64,000 nucleotides of DNA from CALBZG01 sp964486295 (GTDB taxonomy: Bacteria; Bacillota; Clostridia; Peptostreptococcales; Anaerovoracaceae): contig CAZAMF010000003.1 of assembly GCA_964486295.1 (NCBI GenBank), positions 124,001 through 188,000 of the forward strand, in the 5' to 3' direction. Positions 26,301 to 33,622 of the stretch are shown here, piece by piece (positions within the stretch are counted from its first letter, which is position 1; every line of letters starts with the position of its first letter). A model generated the notes under the pieces. It was not told the DNA's origin. It did not search any database and worked only from the letters and a program-made list of their open reading frames with translations. The position numbers were made by a program, and so were the translations under genes.

Positions 26301-28239
26301 CGTCTTCGTTTTTCCAGACAGTATACCGGTCAATCTATCCAATGAAAGAGATCTGAAGCGGCTTAGGGAACTGCTGGACTACAAAGAACTGTATGTTGTT
26401 GTGGGCAGCGATGTGATTGTGAATGCCTCCTCATACAAGGCGGAACTAACTGAAAATTCGATCCACACTTTCAACCATGTAGTTTTCAAGCGGGAAAGCG
26501 TTGCGGAAGGGACTTGTCCGGAGGGACGACTGAACGAAGCCTATAAGAATATTAAAGGGAAAGTGCTGGAACTGAAACTCCCGCTGTATCTGGAAGATAT
26601 CAGCTCCACCAGGATCAGAGAAAATATTGACATGAACCGTGACATTTCAAATCTGATCGATCCGATCGCGCAGAATTATATTTATGATAACAGCCTTTAT
26701 CTTCGCGAACCTCAATATAAGATCATCATGCAGACAAAAGATATTTCGATTGAGGAAGATACCGGCGCAAATAAGACTTTGCTGAAGGAAATCGAGGATA
26801 CGGTCCTTCATCGCGATCCTGCGTCCAACAAATTCAGGGATTACATGAACCGGATCTCCACCAATATTGTTCTGATCAGAGACGGCCACAAAGGGAACAC
26901 CATTGTCGCCTTATGCGCTTATAATAAAATTGACACCAAGGATCTATATGCAGAATTCAAGGATCTTGGTACGGCTACCTATATCCGCGAAAACGCTTCC
27001 GGAAAAATCGCGGTCATCGGAGGGATTTATGTTTCGGAAACATCGGAACTCCGTGATCTGCCTCAACTGATCCTGGCGGAGGCGCTATCGACCTGCCTTC
27101 GTGACGAATTCACTTATGCGGTTTTCCATAAGAGGCAGAGCGGAGACATTCAGAAAAAAGTCATCGAGGTACTGGAGCAGCAGGGCTTTTTCAAGATTCC
27201 TTCAAAGGATGGGACCGACATCTACTCGGTGGACATGAAATTCCCGCTGGCCCTTCTTCAGAATATGGAAACAACTATAAAAGATCCGCTCAACAGTAAC
27301 CAAAGGGTGCTGGATGCACTGGAAAAAGCCTATAAAAATCTGCAGAGATCCTTGACACAACTTTATCCCGGCAATCTGGTGATTTCATATAATGCCGGGG
27401 TCATGCACCATAAGCTTGTGAAGATGATCACCGCGGAAAACCAGGTCACCTGCGAGCAGAAAGCGGTGAGAGAACTGGGACCTTATATGTGCGTGCCTTT
27501 CGGAAAGATCCTTCGGGGCAAAGCCGTTCCGAATACGGTTACCAAGACTTTGCATACAGACAAGATTTTTGATCCTGAGATCAAAACTTCTGTGATTGGT
27601 CCATACCCGTATTATTCACCTTTGATCAACCAGGTCAGAACGATCAAATCTTTTGATCGGGGGGTCATATTGGTGGATGATATTCTGCACAAAGGGTATC
27701 GGATCAAAGAACTGAATCCGATGCTGGAAGCTGAAAATATTTATGTCAGAAAAATTATTGTCGGCATTCTGTCAGGTCGAGGCAAGGACCTGATGACGAT
27801 TCAGAAAAGAAGAGTCGGCAGCCCTTACTTTATACCGAATATGAGGGCATGGTTCGTCGAATCTTCTCTTTATCCGTTTATCGGCGGAGATAGCGTAAAA
27901 AGAAATCCGGTGGAGAATGCCAGCGTCATTCCTTCCATCAACCTGATTTTGCCTTATGTGGCTCCCGGATTCCTGCAGGGGGCGCCGAGAGAAGCGATCT
28001 ACGATTTTTCGCTGACCTGCCTTCAGAATGCGGCAGATATATTAAAAGTGCTGGAAGAAGAATATCAGGAAAGCTTTGAAAAAACACTGACATTGAAAAG
28101 GCTTAGCGAGGCAGTTATATTTCCGAGATCGCCGGATAACGGCGAATGCATGCAATACGATCTGAATGTGGCGCCTTCGGTCTATGTACTGAACGATATC
28201 GAAAAACTGAAGAGACTGAGGGGAAGCATCATTGGATAG
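23365..28239 (+). CDS. 1,624-residue HD / helical-repeat / NadD-like / GNAT / PRTase-like protein
   Basis: This is a very large soluble protein. Residues about 185-330 form an HD-type phosphohydrolase-like domain (HVAT…, HDLGKYG at 218-224, HIAANHS, IYADFR). Residues about 370-910 are helical, HEAT-like repeats. Residues about 915-1105 are a NadD/cytidylyltransferase-fold nucleotidyltransferase with FPGTFDPFSLSHKG (T/HxxH site), VVVGSDVIVNASSY and ISSTRIRENI. Residues about 1115-1290 look like a GNAT acyltransferase (IAVIGGIYVSETSEL). Residues about 1330-1500 contain a phosphoribosyltransferase-like motif, GVILVDDILHKGYR. No membrane segment or signal is present. The start is TTG 23365, placed 7 bases after GGAGG (23353-23357). 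The LDH-like gene follows 30 bases later. A nucleotide or NAD-related function is an inference; no function is established. Confidence 0.85.
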   Translation: MQKKALNESYKIFLERMTEKTFLKRIKMTKKSMIALLSMDDWKSNLAELLVADSFSCANVLQISRKTLNMVSPEPEDGWLENIYYHIIGLLFPHRASSEPVELKGDYEVGGLMLLHIIRTIYKLRKGDKSFDIEKDLRVLKDEEISGLGGEAEYRKLKAMLKNYYIHEFMLIGTEITPFNTLSHIAGVHYIAMHVATQLASANAPVDLSLVSGAAISHDLGKYGCKPEEADRTPYLHYYYTDQCMRSFGMPIIAHIAANHSTWDLELENLSVESLILIYADFRVKSIRDAQGNEFTFFYTLKDAFQVILDKLDNVDDAKRERYIKVYSKLKDFEEYMESLGVNTELDSEKPERPALKDPALLNPEEVIDTLKHLAIEHNINLMSKFNNETLFGNLVEAARSEKQWKNIRAYVSIFEEYSTYMTQKQKLMVLHFLYELLMHREGDIRRQAAYVMGAMIAGYDEEYRKELPAGAWIRSDDITGLELWDLYLKEIIFPDYKITDQHRRWIGYALRSVINSILKQSRNGELIKYINILLRYYDEAEINDGSAFVLLDSILFIPFEICSLEDKKKIMEFAAKVSARKVTEIKISALRAAKYAVEADNDPHLVRYAEKIIRNCKSLNGISAVYLKYKILEASCDRTPEAELYRKTLYTRENGISDIFLENLKTDTAWVIKAVNIELLLDRLEQGMEEELLHITTHLSNLLKVSERVTVRHSAGRALLSVIKLLPLDQRNEVVIELTRGLEIGEYQFSKYIPEYLGELSLFLHPNELNEFISELEKQTESTNDRISSVALDTVGVVVRKYADYKTRFIEKDQAYQDRLERLLGILLRGLGNYHQVVWQESFEVIGQHIFGDKELPLEEKCRIFKLIYKKMLTLLADQQETELAFFNNSASLNNIYRFIKDYNFKHGAFAIETMKKAAFFPGTFDPFSLSHKGIVEEIRKHGFEVYLALDEFSWSKKTQPRMIRRKIITMSVANEGNVFVFPDSIPVNLSNERDLKRLRELLDYKELYVVVGSDVIVNASSYKAELTENSIHTFNHVVFKRESVAEGTCPEGRLNEAYKNIKGKVLELKLPLYLEDISSTRIRENIDMNRDISNLIDPIAQNYIYDNSLYLREPQYKIIMQTKDISIEEDTGANKTLLKEIEDTVLHRDPASNKFRDYMNRISTNIVLIRDGHKGNTIVALCAYNKIDTKDLYAEFKDLGTATYIRENASGKIAVIGGIYVSETSELRDLPQLILAEALSTCLRDEFTYAVFHKRQSGDIQKKVIEVLEQQGFFKIPSKDGTDIYSVDMKFPLALLQNMETTIKDPLNSNQRVLDALEKAYKNLQRSLTQLYPGNLVISYNAGVMHHKLVKMITAENQVTCEQKAVRELGPYMCVPFGKILRGKAVPNTVTKTLHTDKIFDPEIKTSVIGPYPYYSPLINQVRTIKSFDRGVILVDDILHKGYRIKELNPMLEAENIYVRKIIVGILSGRGKDLMTIQKRRVGSPYFIPNMRAWFVESSLYPFIGGDSVKRNPVENASVIPSINLILPYVAPGFLQGAPREAIYDFSLTCLQNAADILKVLEEEYQESFEKTLTLKRLSEAVIFPRSPDNGECMQYDLNVAPSVYVLNDIEKLKRLRGSIIG

Positions 28240-28269
28240 AAGGAGCATTCGCGGAAAAGAGGTGACCTT

Positions 28270-29226
28270 ATGCACACTATCACAGAATTAGCAGGAGCGG
28301 ATAGCCGATTCAAGTGGAACCCTATACAAATAGAGGAGAAACAAAGAGTACATATTCTGGCAATGGGGGATGTGGGAAGCACTCTCCTGATCGGGCTTGC
28401 CTTGCTGGGAGGGCAGAAAATCACCAGTATAGGCATATGGGATATGGATGAAAAAGTCTCCCTGCGATTTGAACAGGAAATCAACCAGATCGCTTTCCCA
28501 TTTGAATACGGAAAAGTCCCGCCCGTTGAAGTCATACCGGAGGATCGCCTTTTCGACTGCGATGTTTTTGTTTTCTGTGCGTCACGCGGTGTGCCGCCGG
28601 TGGGGGAAGAGGTATCGGACGTGAGGATGGCACAATTCGCCGGGAACAGGCCTATTGTCGAAAAATATGCGGAACTGGCGCTTGGCAAAGGGTTTAGAGG
28701 GCTTTTCGCCATCGTATCGGATCCAGTGGAACCTTTATGCAAGGCAGCATTATTTAAGGGATTGGCTCCGGAACAAATCCAGGGGTATGGGCTTGGTGTT
28801 ATGAACAGCAGAGCCGCCTATTTTGCTAAACAGGATAAAAAATTCGCCGAATTCCTCACGGACGGAAGGGCTTTCGGCCCACACGGTACCGGATTGGTGA
28901 TTGCTAACAGTATAGTGAAATATGACGACGAGATTTCAAGAGAACTGACTGCTTTAGCGGCGGAAGCAAATCTCCGAGCCAGAGAAATCGGTTACAAACC
29001 TTATATTGCACCGGCTTTGTCATCGGGCGCGATATCTCTGCTTCTTACCATCAGCGGGGACTGGCATTATAGCTCGGTGTATTTAGGAACCGGAAAACGA
29101 GGGGCGTTCATGGGTGTTAAGAATAGAATGGGCCCCAAGGGGATTATAATTGAAGATGTTCCTTTGCCTGATCTCTTATTCGAAAGAATTAAAGCATCTT
29201 ATGATGAACTTTGCCGAATAATATAG
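28270..29226 (+). CDS. Lactate/malate dehydrogenase-like NAD-binding protein
   Basis: This 318-residue protein has an N-terminal Rossmann fold of the lactate/malate dehydrogenase family (VHILAMGDVGSTLLIGLALLG, acidic IGIWDMDEK for ribose binding) and the LDH-type C-terminal domain (GPHGTGLVIANSIV). The catalytic Arg/Asp-His pattern of true LDH is not clear: AIVSDPVEPLC replaces the usual NPVD segment and GPHGTG the H-G pair. Substrate and even activity are therefore uncertain. It lies 30 bases after the 1,624-residue protein, behind AAAAGAGGTGA, so the two are probably one operon. Confidence 0.72.
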   Translation: MHTITELAGADSRFKWNPIQIEEKQRVHILAMGDVGSTLLIGLALLGGQKITSIGIWDMDEKVSLRFEQEINQIAFPFEYGKVPPVEVIPEDRLFDCDVFVFCASRGVPPVGEEVSDVRMAQFAGNRPIVEKYAELALGKGFRGLFAIVSDPVEPLCKAALFKGLAPEQIQGYGLGVMNSRAAYFAKQDKKFAEFLTDGRAFGPHGTGLVIANSIVKYDDEISRELTALAAEANLRAREIGYKPYIAPALSSGAISLLLTISGDWHYSSVYLGTGKRGAFMGVKNRMGPKGIIIEDVPLPDLLFERIKASYDELCRII

Positions 29227-29304
29227 TCATGCACCAGGCTATACATTCTTCAGTTCTACGACGAGCAATTAGAGCGCAAAGACAGCCGAAATGGGGTGAT
29301 AACG

Positions 29305-30378
29305 ATGGAGAAAGAGCTGGTATTGATAGAACCGCTTTGCAGAGAGAGGAGTAAAACGGAACGTCTTGAATCCATTCTGAGAAACGGCCTGGCCGGACAT
29401 GATTACGAACTGGTTACCACTTCCGAGGAGTTTTTCGCAACTGATTTTAAGAATAAAAGATTGATTTTTGCAGTATCACTGGGCGAATCGGGTATCAATC
29501 TGGAGCATTACAGTATACTAAAGAAGATCCGACTGGACAGGGAATGTTTTGACGGTTGCGTCGGCGCAGTCATAGTGGATGGCAACAGTGAGTTGTTTAC
29601 CAAAGATGTTGCCAGGCATCTGGTTTTCAGCGCAAACATGTCGGGATGCACTTTTATTGGTAAACCATTAGTAGAAGGGACAAAATCTCTTGCTAATTTC
29701 AGTGTGATCGCGAATATTCGCGGCATCAACAATATAGATGCATATATGCAGCAGGGGCAAGATCTGATCGAAAGGGTGATCAGGTTCGAAAACATCAAAA
29801 AGGAGAAGCCAAAGCTGCTGATGCTCCATGCGGGAAATTGCGAGACATCCAACAGCCTGATGCTGTGGGCCATGGTGAAAAAACGGCTTTCGGGCTCGGA
29901 TATCCAAATCCAGGAGATTTCTCTGAAAAACGGACAGATGGTTGATTGCAGAGGATGCCCATATAATACATGCCTGCACTTTGGTGAGAAAAGCTCTTGC
30001 TTCTATGGAGGCATAATTGTTGAAAAGGTTTATCCGGCGGTCATCGATTGTGATGCCCTGATCATGATCTGCTCAAACTATAATGACGCGGTCAGCGCGA
30101 ATATCGCAGCTTTTATCAATAGGCTGACGGCTCCTTTCAGAACGCATGATTTCAGCGCTAAGAAACTTTTTGCAATAATAGTTTCGGGCTATAGCGGAGG
30201 AGATATTCTAGCCGAGCAGCTGATAAGTGGCATTAACATGAATAAAAGCTTCGTTTTACCGGAGAGGTTCGCATTGCTTGAAACGGCAAACAACCCTCTC
30301 AGTATTGGCAACTTAAATGGCATCGAAGAGCGGGCTGAAATTTTTGCCAACAATATTATTAATCAGCTTCAGGCATAG
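29305..30378 (+). CDS. Flavodoxin-fold NAD(P)H:FMN reductase-like protein with N-terminal extension
   Basis: This 357-residue protein has a C-terminal half (residues about 170-357) that is a flavodoxin-like FMN reductase domain (LLMLHAGNCETSNSLMLW phosphate loop; IMICSNYNDAVSANIAAFINRL). A cysteine motif, CRGCPYNTCLHFGEKSSC, resembles the CxxC segment of iron-sulfur flavoproteins. The first 170 residues do not match a family I know. ATG 29305 after GGGGTGAT is preferred to an in-frame GTG at 29296. It follows the LDH-like gene by 78 bases and precedes a ferredoxin-type aldo/keto reductase, suggesting a redox gene set. Confidence 0.72.
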   Translation: MEKELVLIEPLCRERSKTERLESILRNGLAGHDYELVTTSEEFFATDFKNKRLIFAVSLGESGINLEHYSILKKIRLDRECFDGCVGAVIVDGNSELFTKDVARHLVFSANMSGCTFIGKPLVEGTKSLANFSVIANIRGINNIDAYMQQGQDLIERVIRFENIKKEKPKLLMLHAGNCETSNSLMLWAMVKKRLSGSDIQIQEISLKNGQMVDCRGCPYNTCLHFGEKSSCFYGGIIVEKVYPAVIDCDALIMICSNYNDAVSANIAAFINRLTAPFRTHDFSAKKLFAIIVSGYSGGDILAEQLISGINMNKSFVLPERFALLETANNPLSIGNLNGIEERAEIFANNIINQLQA

Positions 30379-30420
30379 AAAAAGCAGGATAACGCACGGG
30401 AAAGAAAGCGAGGGCATGAA

Positions 30421-31548
30421 ATGAAATACAGGACATTCAGAAAAACAGGACAAGAAATCTCCCTGCTTGGCTTTGGGACGATGAGAATGCCGGTTATGGC
30501 CGATGGTAATCTGGATGAAGCATCTTCCGTCAAAATGATTAGAAAGGCGATCGATCTTGGGATCAATTATATTGATACAGCCTATTTATATCATCGCAGC
30601 TGCAGCGAAGCCGCTGTTGGCAAAGCGCTTAAGAACGGGTACCGTGAAAAAGTGATTTTAGCGGATAAAATGCCGATTATTTTAGCAAAGGAAAAGGACG
30701 ACGTAAAAGCATTGTTTGAAAACCAGTTCAGACGTCTGGATGTGGATGTGATCGATTTTTACCTGCTTCATAATGTAAATGCTTACTCATGGAAAACTGC
30801 CCAGAAGCTTGATATGCTGCCGTTTCTTGAAAGGCAGCGCGACAAAGGCAGGATCAGGCAGATAGGCTTTTCCTTCCATGACAACCTTGACCTTTTCAAA
30901 GAGGTAATCGATGCATATCCATGGGATTTCTGCCAGATACAGCTGAATTATATGGATGTAAAGCACCAGGCAGGGGTGGAAGGCTTGAAATATGCTGCAT
31001 CCAAGGGGATACAGGTTATCATCATGGAGCCGCTCAAGGGAGGGAAACTTACAGATATTTTGCCGCCTTCGGTAGCCGCTTTATGGGAGCAGGCTCCAAT
31101 TAAACGAACTCCGGCGGAGTGGGCTTTCCGCTGGATCTGTGATTTTCCTGAAGTTCTGACGGTCCTGTCCGGAATGCACAATATGGAGCAGCTTATTGAA
31201 AATGTAAGAATTGCAGACAGTTGCGAGGCAAACAGCCTTACTGAAACAGAAAAGACTATAATCGAGCAAGTTGCCAATGAATACAACCGTCTCATAAAAT
31301 ATTCTTGTACCGCCTGTGGGTACTGTATGCCATGCACTGTGAAGCTCAATATTCCTTTGATAATCGATTTCCTTAATCAATGGAACCTATACGGAGGAAA
31401 TGAAAAAATAAAGAAAGACTATCGGATGTGGGTGGGCGAAAAGCGCAGAGCATCCACCTGTATTGAGTGCGGCGCATGCGAAGAGCACTGCCCGCAGAAA
31501 TTGCCGATCATGCAAATCATGAAGGAAGCGGCGGAACTTTTTGACTGA
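30421..31548 (+). CDS. Aldo/keto reductase with C-terminal 4Fe-4S ferredoxin motifs
   Basis: This 375-residue protein has an AKR (beta/alpha)8 domain with the catalytic tetrad in YIDTAYLYHRS (Asp, Tyr), ILADKMP (Lys) and FYLLHNVN (His). A C-terminal ferredoxin-like region carries CTACGYCMPC and CIECGACEEHCPQ. Such clostridial AKRs may take electrons from ferredoxin or pass them to it, but substrates are mostly unknown. It starts at ATG 30421, 42 bases after the flavoprotein gene. It is convergent with the pyridoxamine-oxidase-like gene, whose end is only 9 bases away with no clear terminator between. Confidence 0.9.
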   Translation: MKYRTFRKTGQEISLLGFGTMRMPVMADGNLDEASSVKMIRKAIDLGINYIDTAYLYHRSCSEAAVGKALKNGYREKVILADKMPIILAKEKDDVKALFENQFRRLDVDVIDFYLLHNVNAYSWKTAQKLDMLPFLERQRDKGRIRQIGFSFHDNLDLFKEVIDAYPWDFCQIQLNYMDVKHQAGVEGLKYAASKGIQVIIMEPLKGGKLTDILPPSVAALWEQAPIKRTPAEWAFRWICDFPEVLTVLSGMHNMEQLIENVRIADSCEANSLTETEKTIIEQVANEYNRLIKYSCTACGYCMPCTVKLNIPLIIDFLNQWNLYGGNEKIKKDYRMWVGEKRRASTCIECGACEEHCPQKLPIMQIMKEAAELFD

Positions 31549-31557
31549 TTGGTTTGA

Positions 31558-32028
31558 CTATTTCGCGGCTTTACCAGTAAGATGCTCAATATCGATTGCA
31601 ACCACAAGGAACTTACCACGGCATTCTTCGATATATTCTTTCCCGCTCTCGATATAGTCCGGAGAGTATTTTTCCAAAATCAGCATGGTCGCATTGTCAA
31701 ACTCGTCTCCTTCTGCCAGGATCCTGGCCTTGCCGAAGGCAATGGCACTGGCAAACTTCGTGTTGAAGTCTGAAGGTTTGACATCATCCTTTTCTACTAC
31801 GCAAAAGGATACTTTGGGATTTCTGGAAATTGCGGCGAGTTTATGGCCTTCTGAATTCGAACAATGGAAGTATATTTTGCCACCGTTGTAAACGTAACTT
31901 AAAGGCACCGCATAAGGGTAGTCATTATCGCCGTCTACAGCAAGAATTCCATGTGTCTGGGAAGACAGAATGGACAAAGTTTCTTCCGGAGTGACACCTT
32001 TATCTTTCCTTCTCATTTCTCTGAACAT
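31558..32028 (-). CDS. Pyridoxamine 5'-phosphate oxidase-family flavin-binding protein
   Basis: This 156-residue PNPOx-like split-barrel protein of the NimA/YhbP type has the segments GILAVDGDNDYPYAVPLSYVY, IYFHCSNSEGHKLAAISRNP and VSFCVVEKDDV. These proteins bind FMN, F420 or heme and often reduce nitro or quinone compounds. True pyridoxal synthesis is unlikely. The ATG at 32028 is preceded by GGAGGTGCAAT. A 60-base gap separates it from the unknown gene upstream on the same strand. Confidence 0.87.
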   Translation of the reverse strand: MFREMRRKDKGVTPEETLSILSSQTHGILAVDGDNDYPYAVPLSYVYNGGKIYFHCSNSEGHKLAAISRNPKVSFCVVEKDDVKPSDFNTKFASAIAFGKARILAEGDEFDNATMLILEKYSPDYIESGKEYIEECRGKFLVVAIDIEHLTGKAAK

Positions 32029-32088
32029 ATTGCACCTCCATTCAATTTAAAAAACAAATCACTAATTGGAAGAACAGCGTATGAGGGT

Positions 32089-33306
32089 TTATTCCTGGTA
32101 AAAGTCAATAAAGTCCAGGAAGTCATCGATCTCGTCCTGTATGAATTCATATAGGACGGGCTCTTTAAATTCAAATCTGCCGGATAGCATGACGCGACTG
32201 CCTAACGCGCTGATGGATAAGTCTTTTTCCATGGCTTTGATATGATCCAGCACGTAGGAACTCAGCAGCAGCTGACCGTAATCGGAAATGAAATAGCAGC
32301 CGAACACGTCATCGTGAAGTCTGTAAACAGCTGATTTCACATGCTCGTTATTTTTATTATAGACCATATAGAGCCGGCCTTTTTCATATGGAGTCATAAA
32401 ACCGGACAGCGCAAGTTGTGGTAGAGCTTCCGCGGTTTCATCGGGGGAGGTCCTCATGTCATAGCAGGTGACAAATTCCACCCGGCTCAGCATCATCGCT
32501 GCTTCAAAAGGACTCACAGAAAACATTTTATGCCGTTTAAATTCAGTGATCAGGCAGTTTTCACAAGAAAGTTCCGATACGATCACAAAATATTTATCGT
32601 CGGCTTCGACCAAGGAATCACACATATAGCTGCCGTTGATCCACTCAATCGAATTTTTACATAATGTCGCAAGGGGCAGATCCGGATACAAGTCCAGCTT
32701 GAATGGAGCTTTCAGAGCGCCACCGTCCGCTGCACCGTCCATACCCGGCGTAAAGCAAAGAAAAGCTGCGGGTAAATAGTCCCGGGCAAAAATTCTCATC
32801 AGAAAGTAGTTGATCGCTTCATTATTATTGGTAATGATGGCACACTCCTTGGAAAAAAGAATGCGCCTGCCGCTGTCGGACAACTGAATATCCGGGGTCA
32901 GTAAAAAAGCATATTCCTTGGCGTTTTCAATGGGAGGCACACCCAAAGCCTCGCTGGCTTTTGTATACTCCTGCACAAGAAATACAGCTTCCTCCTCCGT
33001 GAGCTCGACTTTCTGCCCGCCGAGACCGCCGATCAGCAGATCTTCAATACGGTTCAACTCCGCTGTATCGTTACCGATATGGGTCATATAGTTATCAAGG
33101 CCATATTCTTCTGCATCAAAATAAAAAAATTGATGCATATCTTCCGTATCGTCGCTGTCTTGTTTATGCCAGTGAATATATAACACCTCAACGCCCATCA
33201 GGCGAGTATCTGTTACAAAGGCTGAAACAAAGCGATATGATGAATGCAAAACCGAATCCAGCCCGCCTTTTATAATCTTGAAATCCTTAATTTTTTCGCT
33301 TGTCAT
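32089..33306 (-). CDS. Protein of unknown function, 405 residues, probably leaderless mRNA
   Basis: I do not recognise this family. The protein is acidic and soluble, with no signal peptide or membrane helix. It contains SELSCENCLITEFKRHKMFS and a long C-terminal stretch that reads like an alpha/beta domain. There is no classic ribosome site, and the start codon at 33306 lies 7 bases after the -10 of a near-consensus promoter (33314-33342), so translation may begin at the 5' end of the mRNA. It is divergent from the SAM-riboswitch/metK unit, with which its promoter overlaps. Co-regulation with methionine metabolism is possible but not shown. Confidence 0.75.
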   Translation of the reverse strand: MTSEKIKDFKIIKGGLDSVLHSSYRFVSAFVTDTRLMGVEVLYIHWHKQDSDDTEDMHQFFYFDAEEYGLDNYMTHIGNDTAELNRIEDLLIGGLGGQKVELTEEEAVFLVQEYTKASEALGVPPIENAKEYAFLLTPDIQLSDSGRRILFSKECAIITNNNEAINYFLMRIFARDYLPAAFLCFTPGMDGAADGGALKAPFKLDLYPDLPLATLCKNSIEWINGSYMCDSLVEADDKYFVIVSELSCENCLITEFKRHKMFSVSPFEAAMMLSRVEFVTCYDMRTSPDETAEALPQLALSGFMTPYEKGRLYMVYNKNNEHVKSAVYRLHDDVFGCYFISDYGQLLLSSYVLDHIKAMEKDLSISALGSRVMLSGRFEFKEPVLYEFIQDEIDDFLDFIDFYQE

Positions 33307-33313
33307 ACAAAAA

Positions 33314-33342
33314 AGTATACCTTAAAAATCAAGGATTGACAA
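33314..33342 (-). promoter_or_regulatory. Promoter of the unknown gene, likely leaderless (minus strand)
   Basis: On the minus strand TTGTCA (33337-33342) and TATACT (33314-33319) are 17 bases apart. Only 7 bases separate the -10 from the ATG at 33306. The -35 overlaps that of the metK promoter on the other strand. Confidence 0.65.
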
Positions 33343-33364
33343 CTCTAAGAAATCATTGCATAAT
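33336..33364 (+). promoter_or_regulatory. Promoter of the SAM riboswitch/metK transcript
   Basis: TTGACA (33336-33341) and CATAAT (33359-33364, with an extended TG two bases upstream) are 17 bases apart. Transcription should start about 33371, just before the riboswitch. Confidence 0.7.
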
Positions 33365-33386
33365 ACACCATGGGAAACTAAATATG

Positions 33387-33501
33387 CCTTATCAAGAGCG
33401 GCTGAGGGAATAGGCCCTGCGAAGCCCGGCAACCTGTCGAATGCAATTCGTGCAAGCGACAAGGTGCTAAATCCTACAGAATCAGATTCTGAAAGATGAG
33501 G
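33387..33501 (+). promoter_or_regulatory. SAM-I (S-box) riboswitch aptamer
   Basis: The sequence carries the S-box landmarks in order: ATCAAGAGCGGCTGAGGGA, GGCCCTGCGAAGCCCGGCAA, AGGTGCTAAATCCTACAG and GAAAGATGAGG. P1 pairs 33387-33393 with 33495-33501. The 3' strand of P1 (33495-33503) can instead pair with 33526-33533 to form an antiterminator. S-adenosylmethionine binding would hold P1 and allow the terminator at 33522, turning metK off. Confidence 0.96.
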
Positions 33502-33521
33502 AGGATCATACAAAAAATCTT

Positions 33522-33556
33522 GCCTCTCCTATCGATGAAGAGGCTTATTTATTTTC
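33522..33556 (+). terminator. Riboswitch-controlled terminator upstream of metK
   Basis: GCCTCT (33522-33527) pairs with AGAGGC (33539-33544), followed by TTATTTATTTTC. It shares bases with the antiterminator. Confidence 0.85.
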
Positions 33557-33622
33557 TGTAAAAGATCAAATCACTGAGCCGTGATCAACGGGAAGATCAA
33601 AAGAAATGCAAAGGAGATTCAA

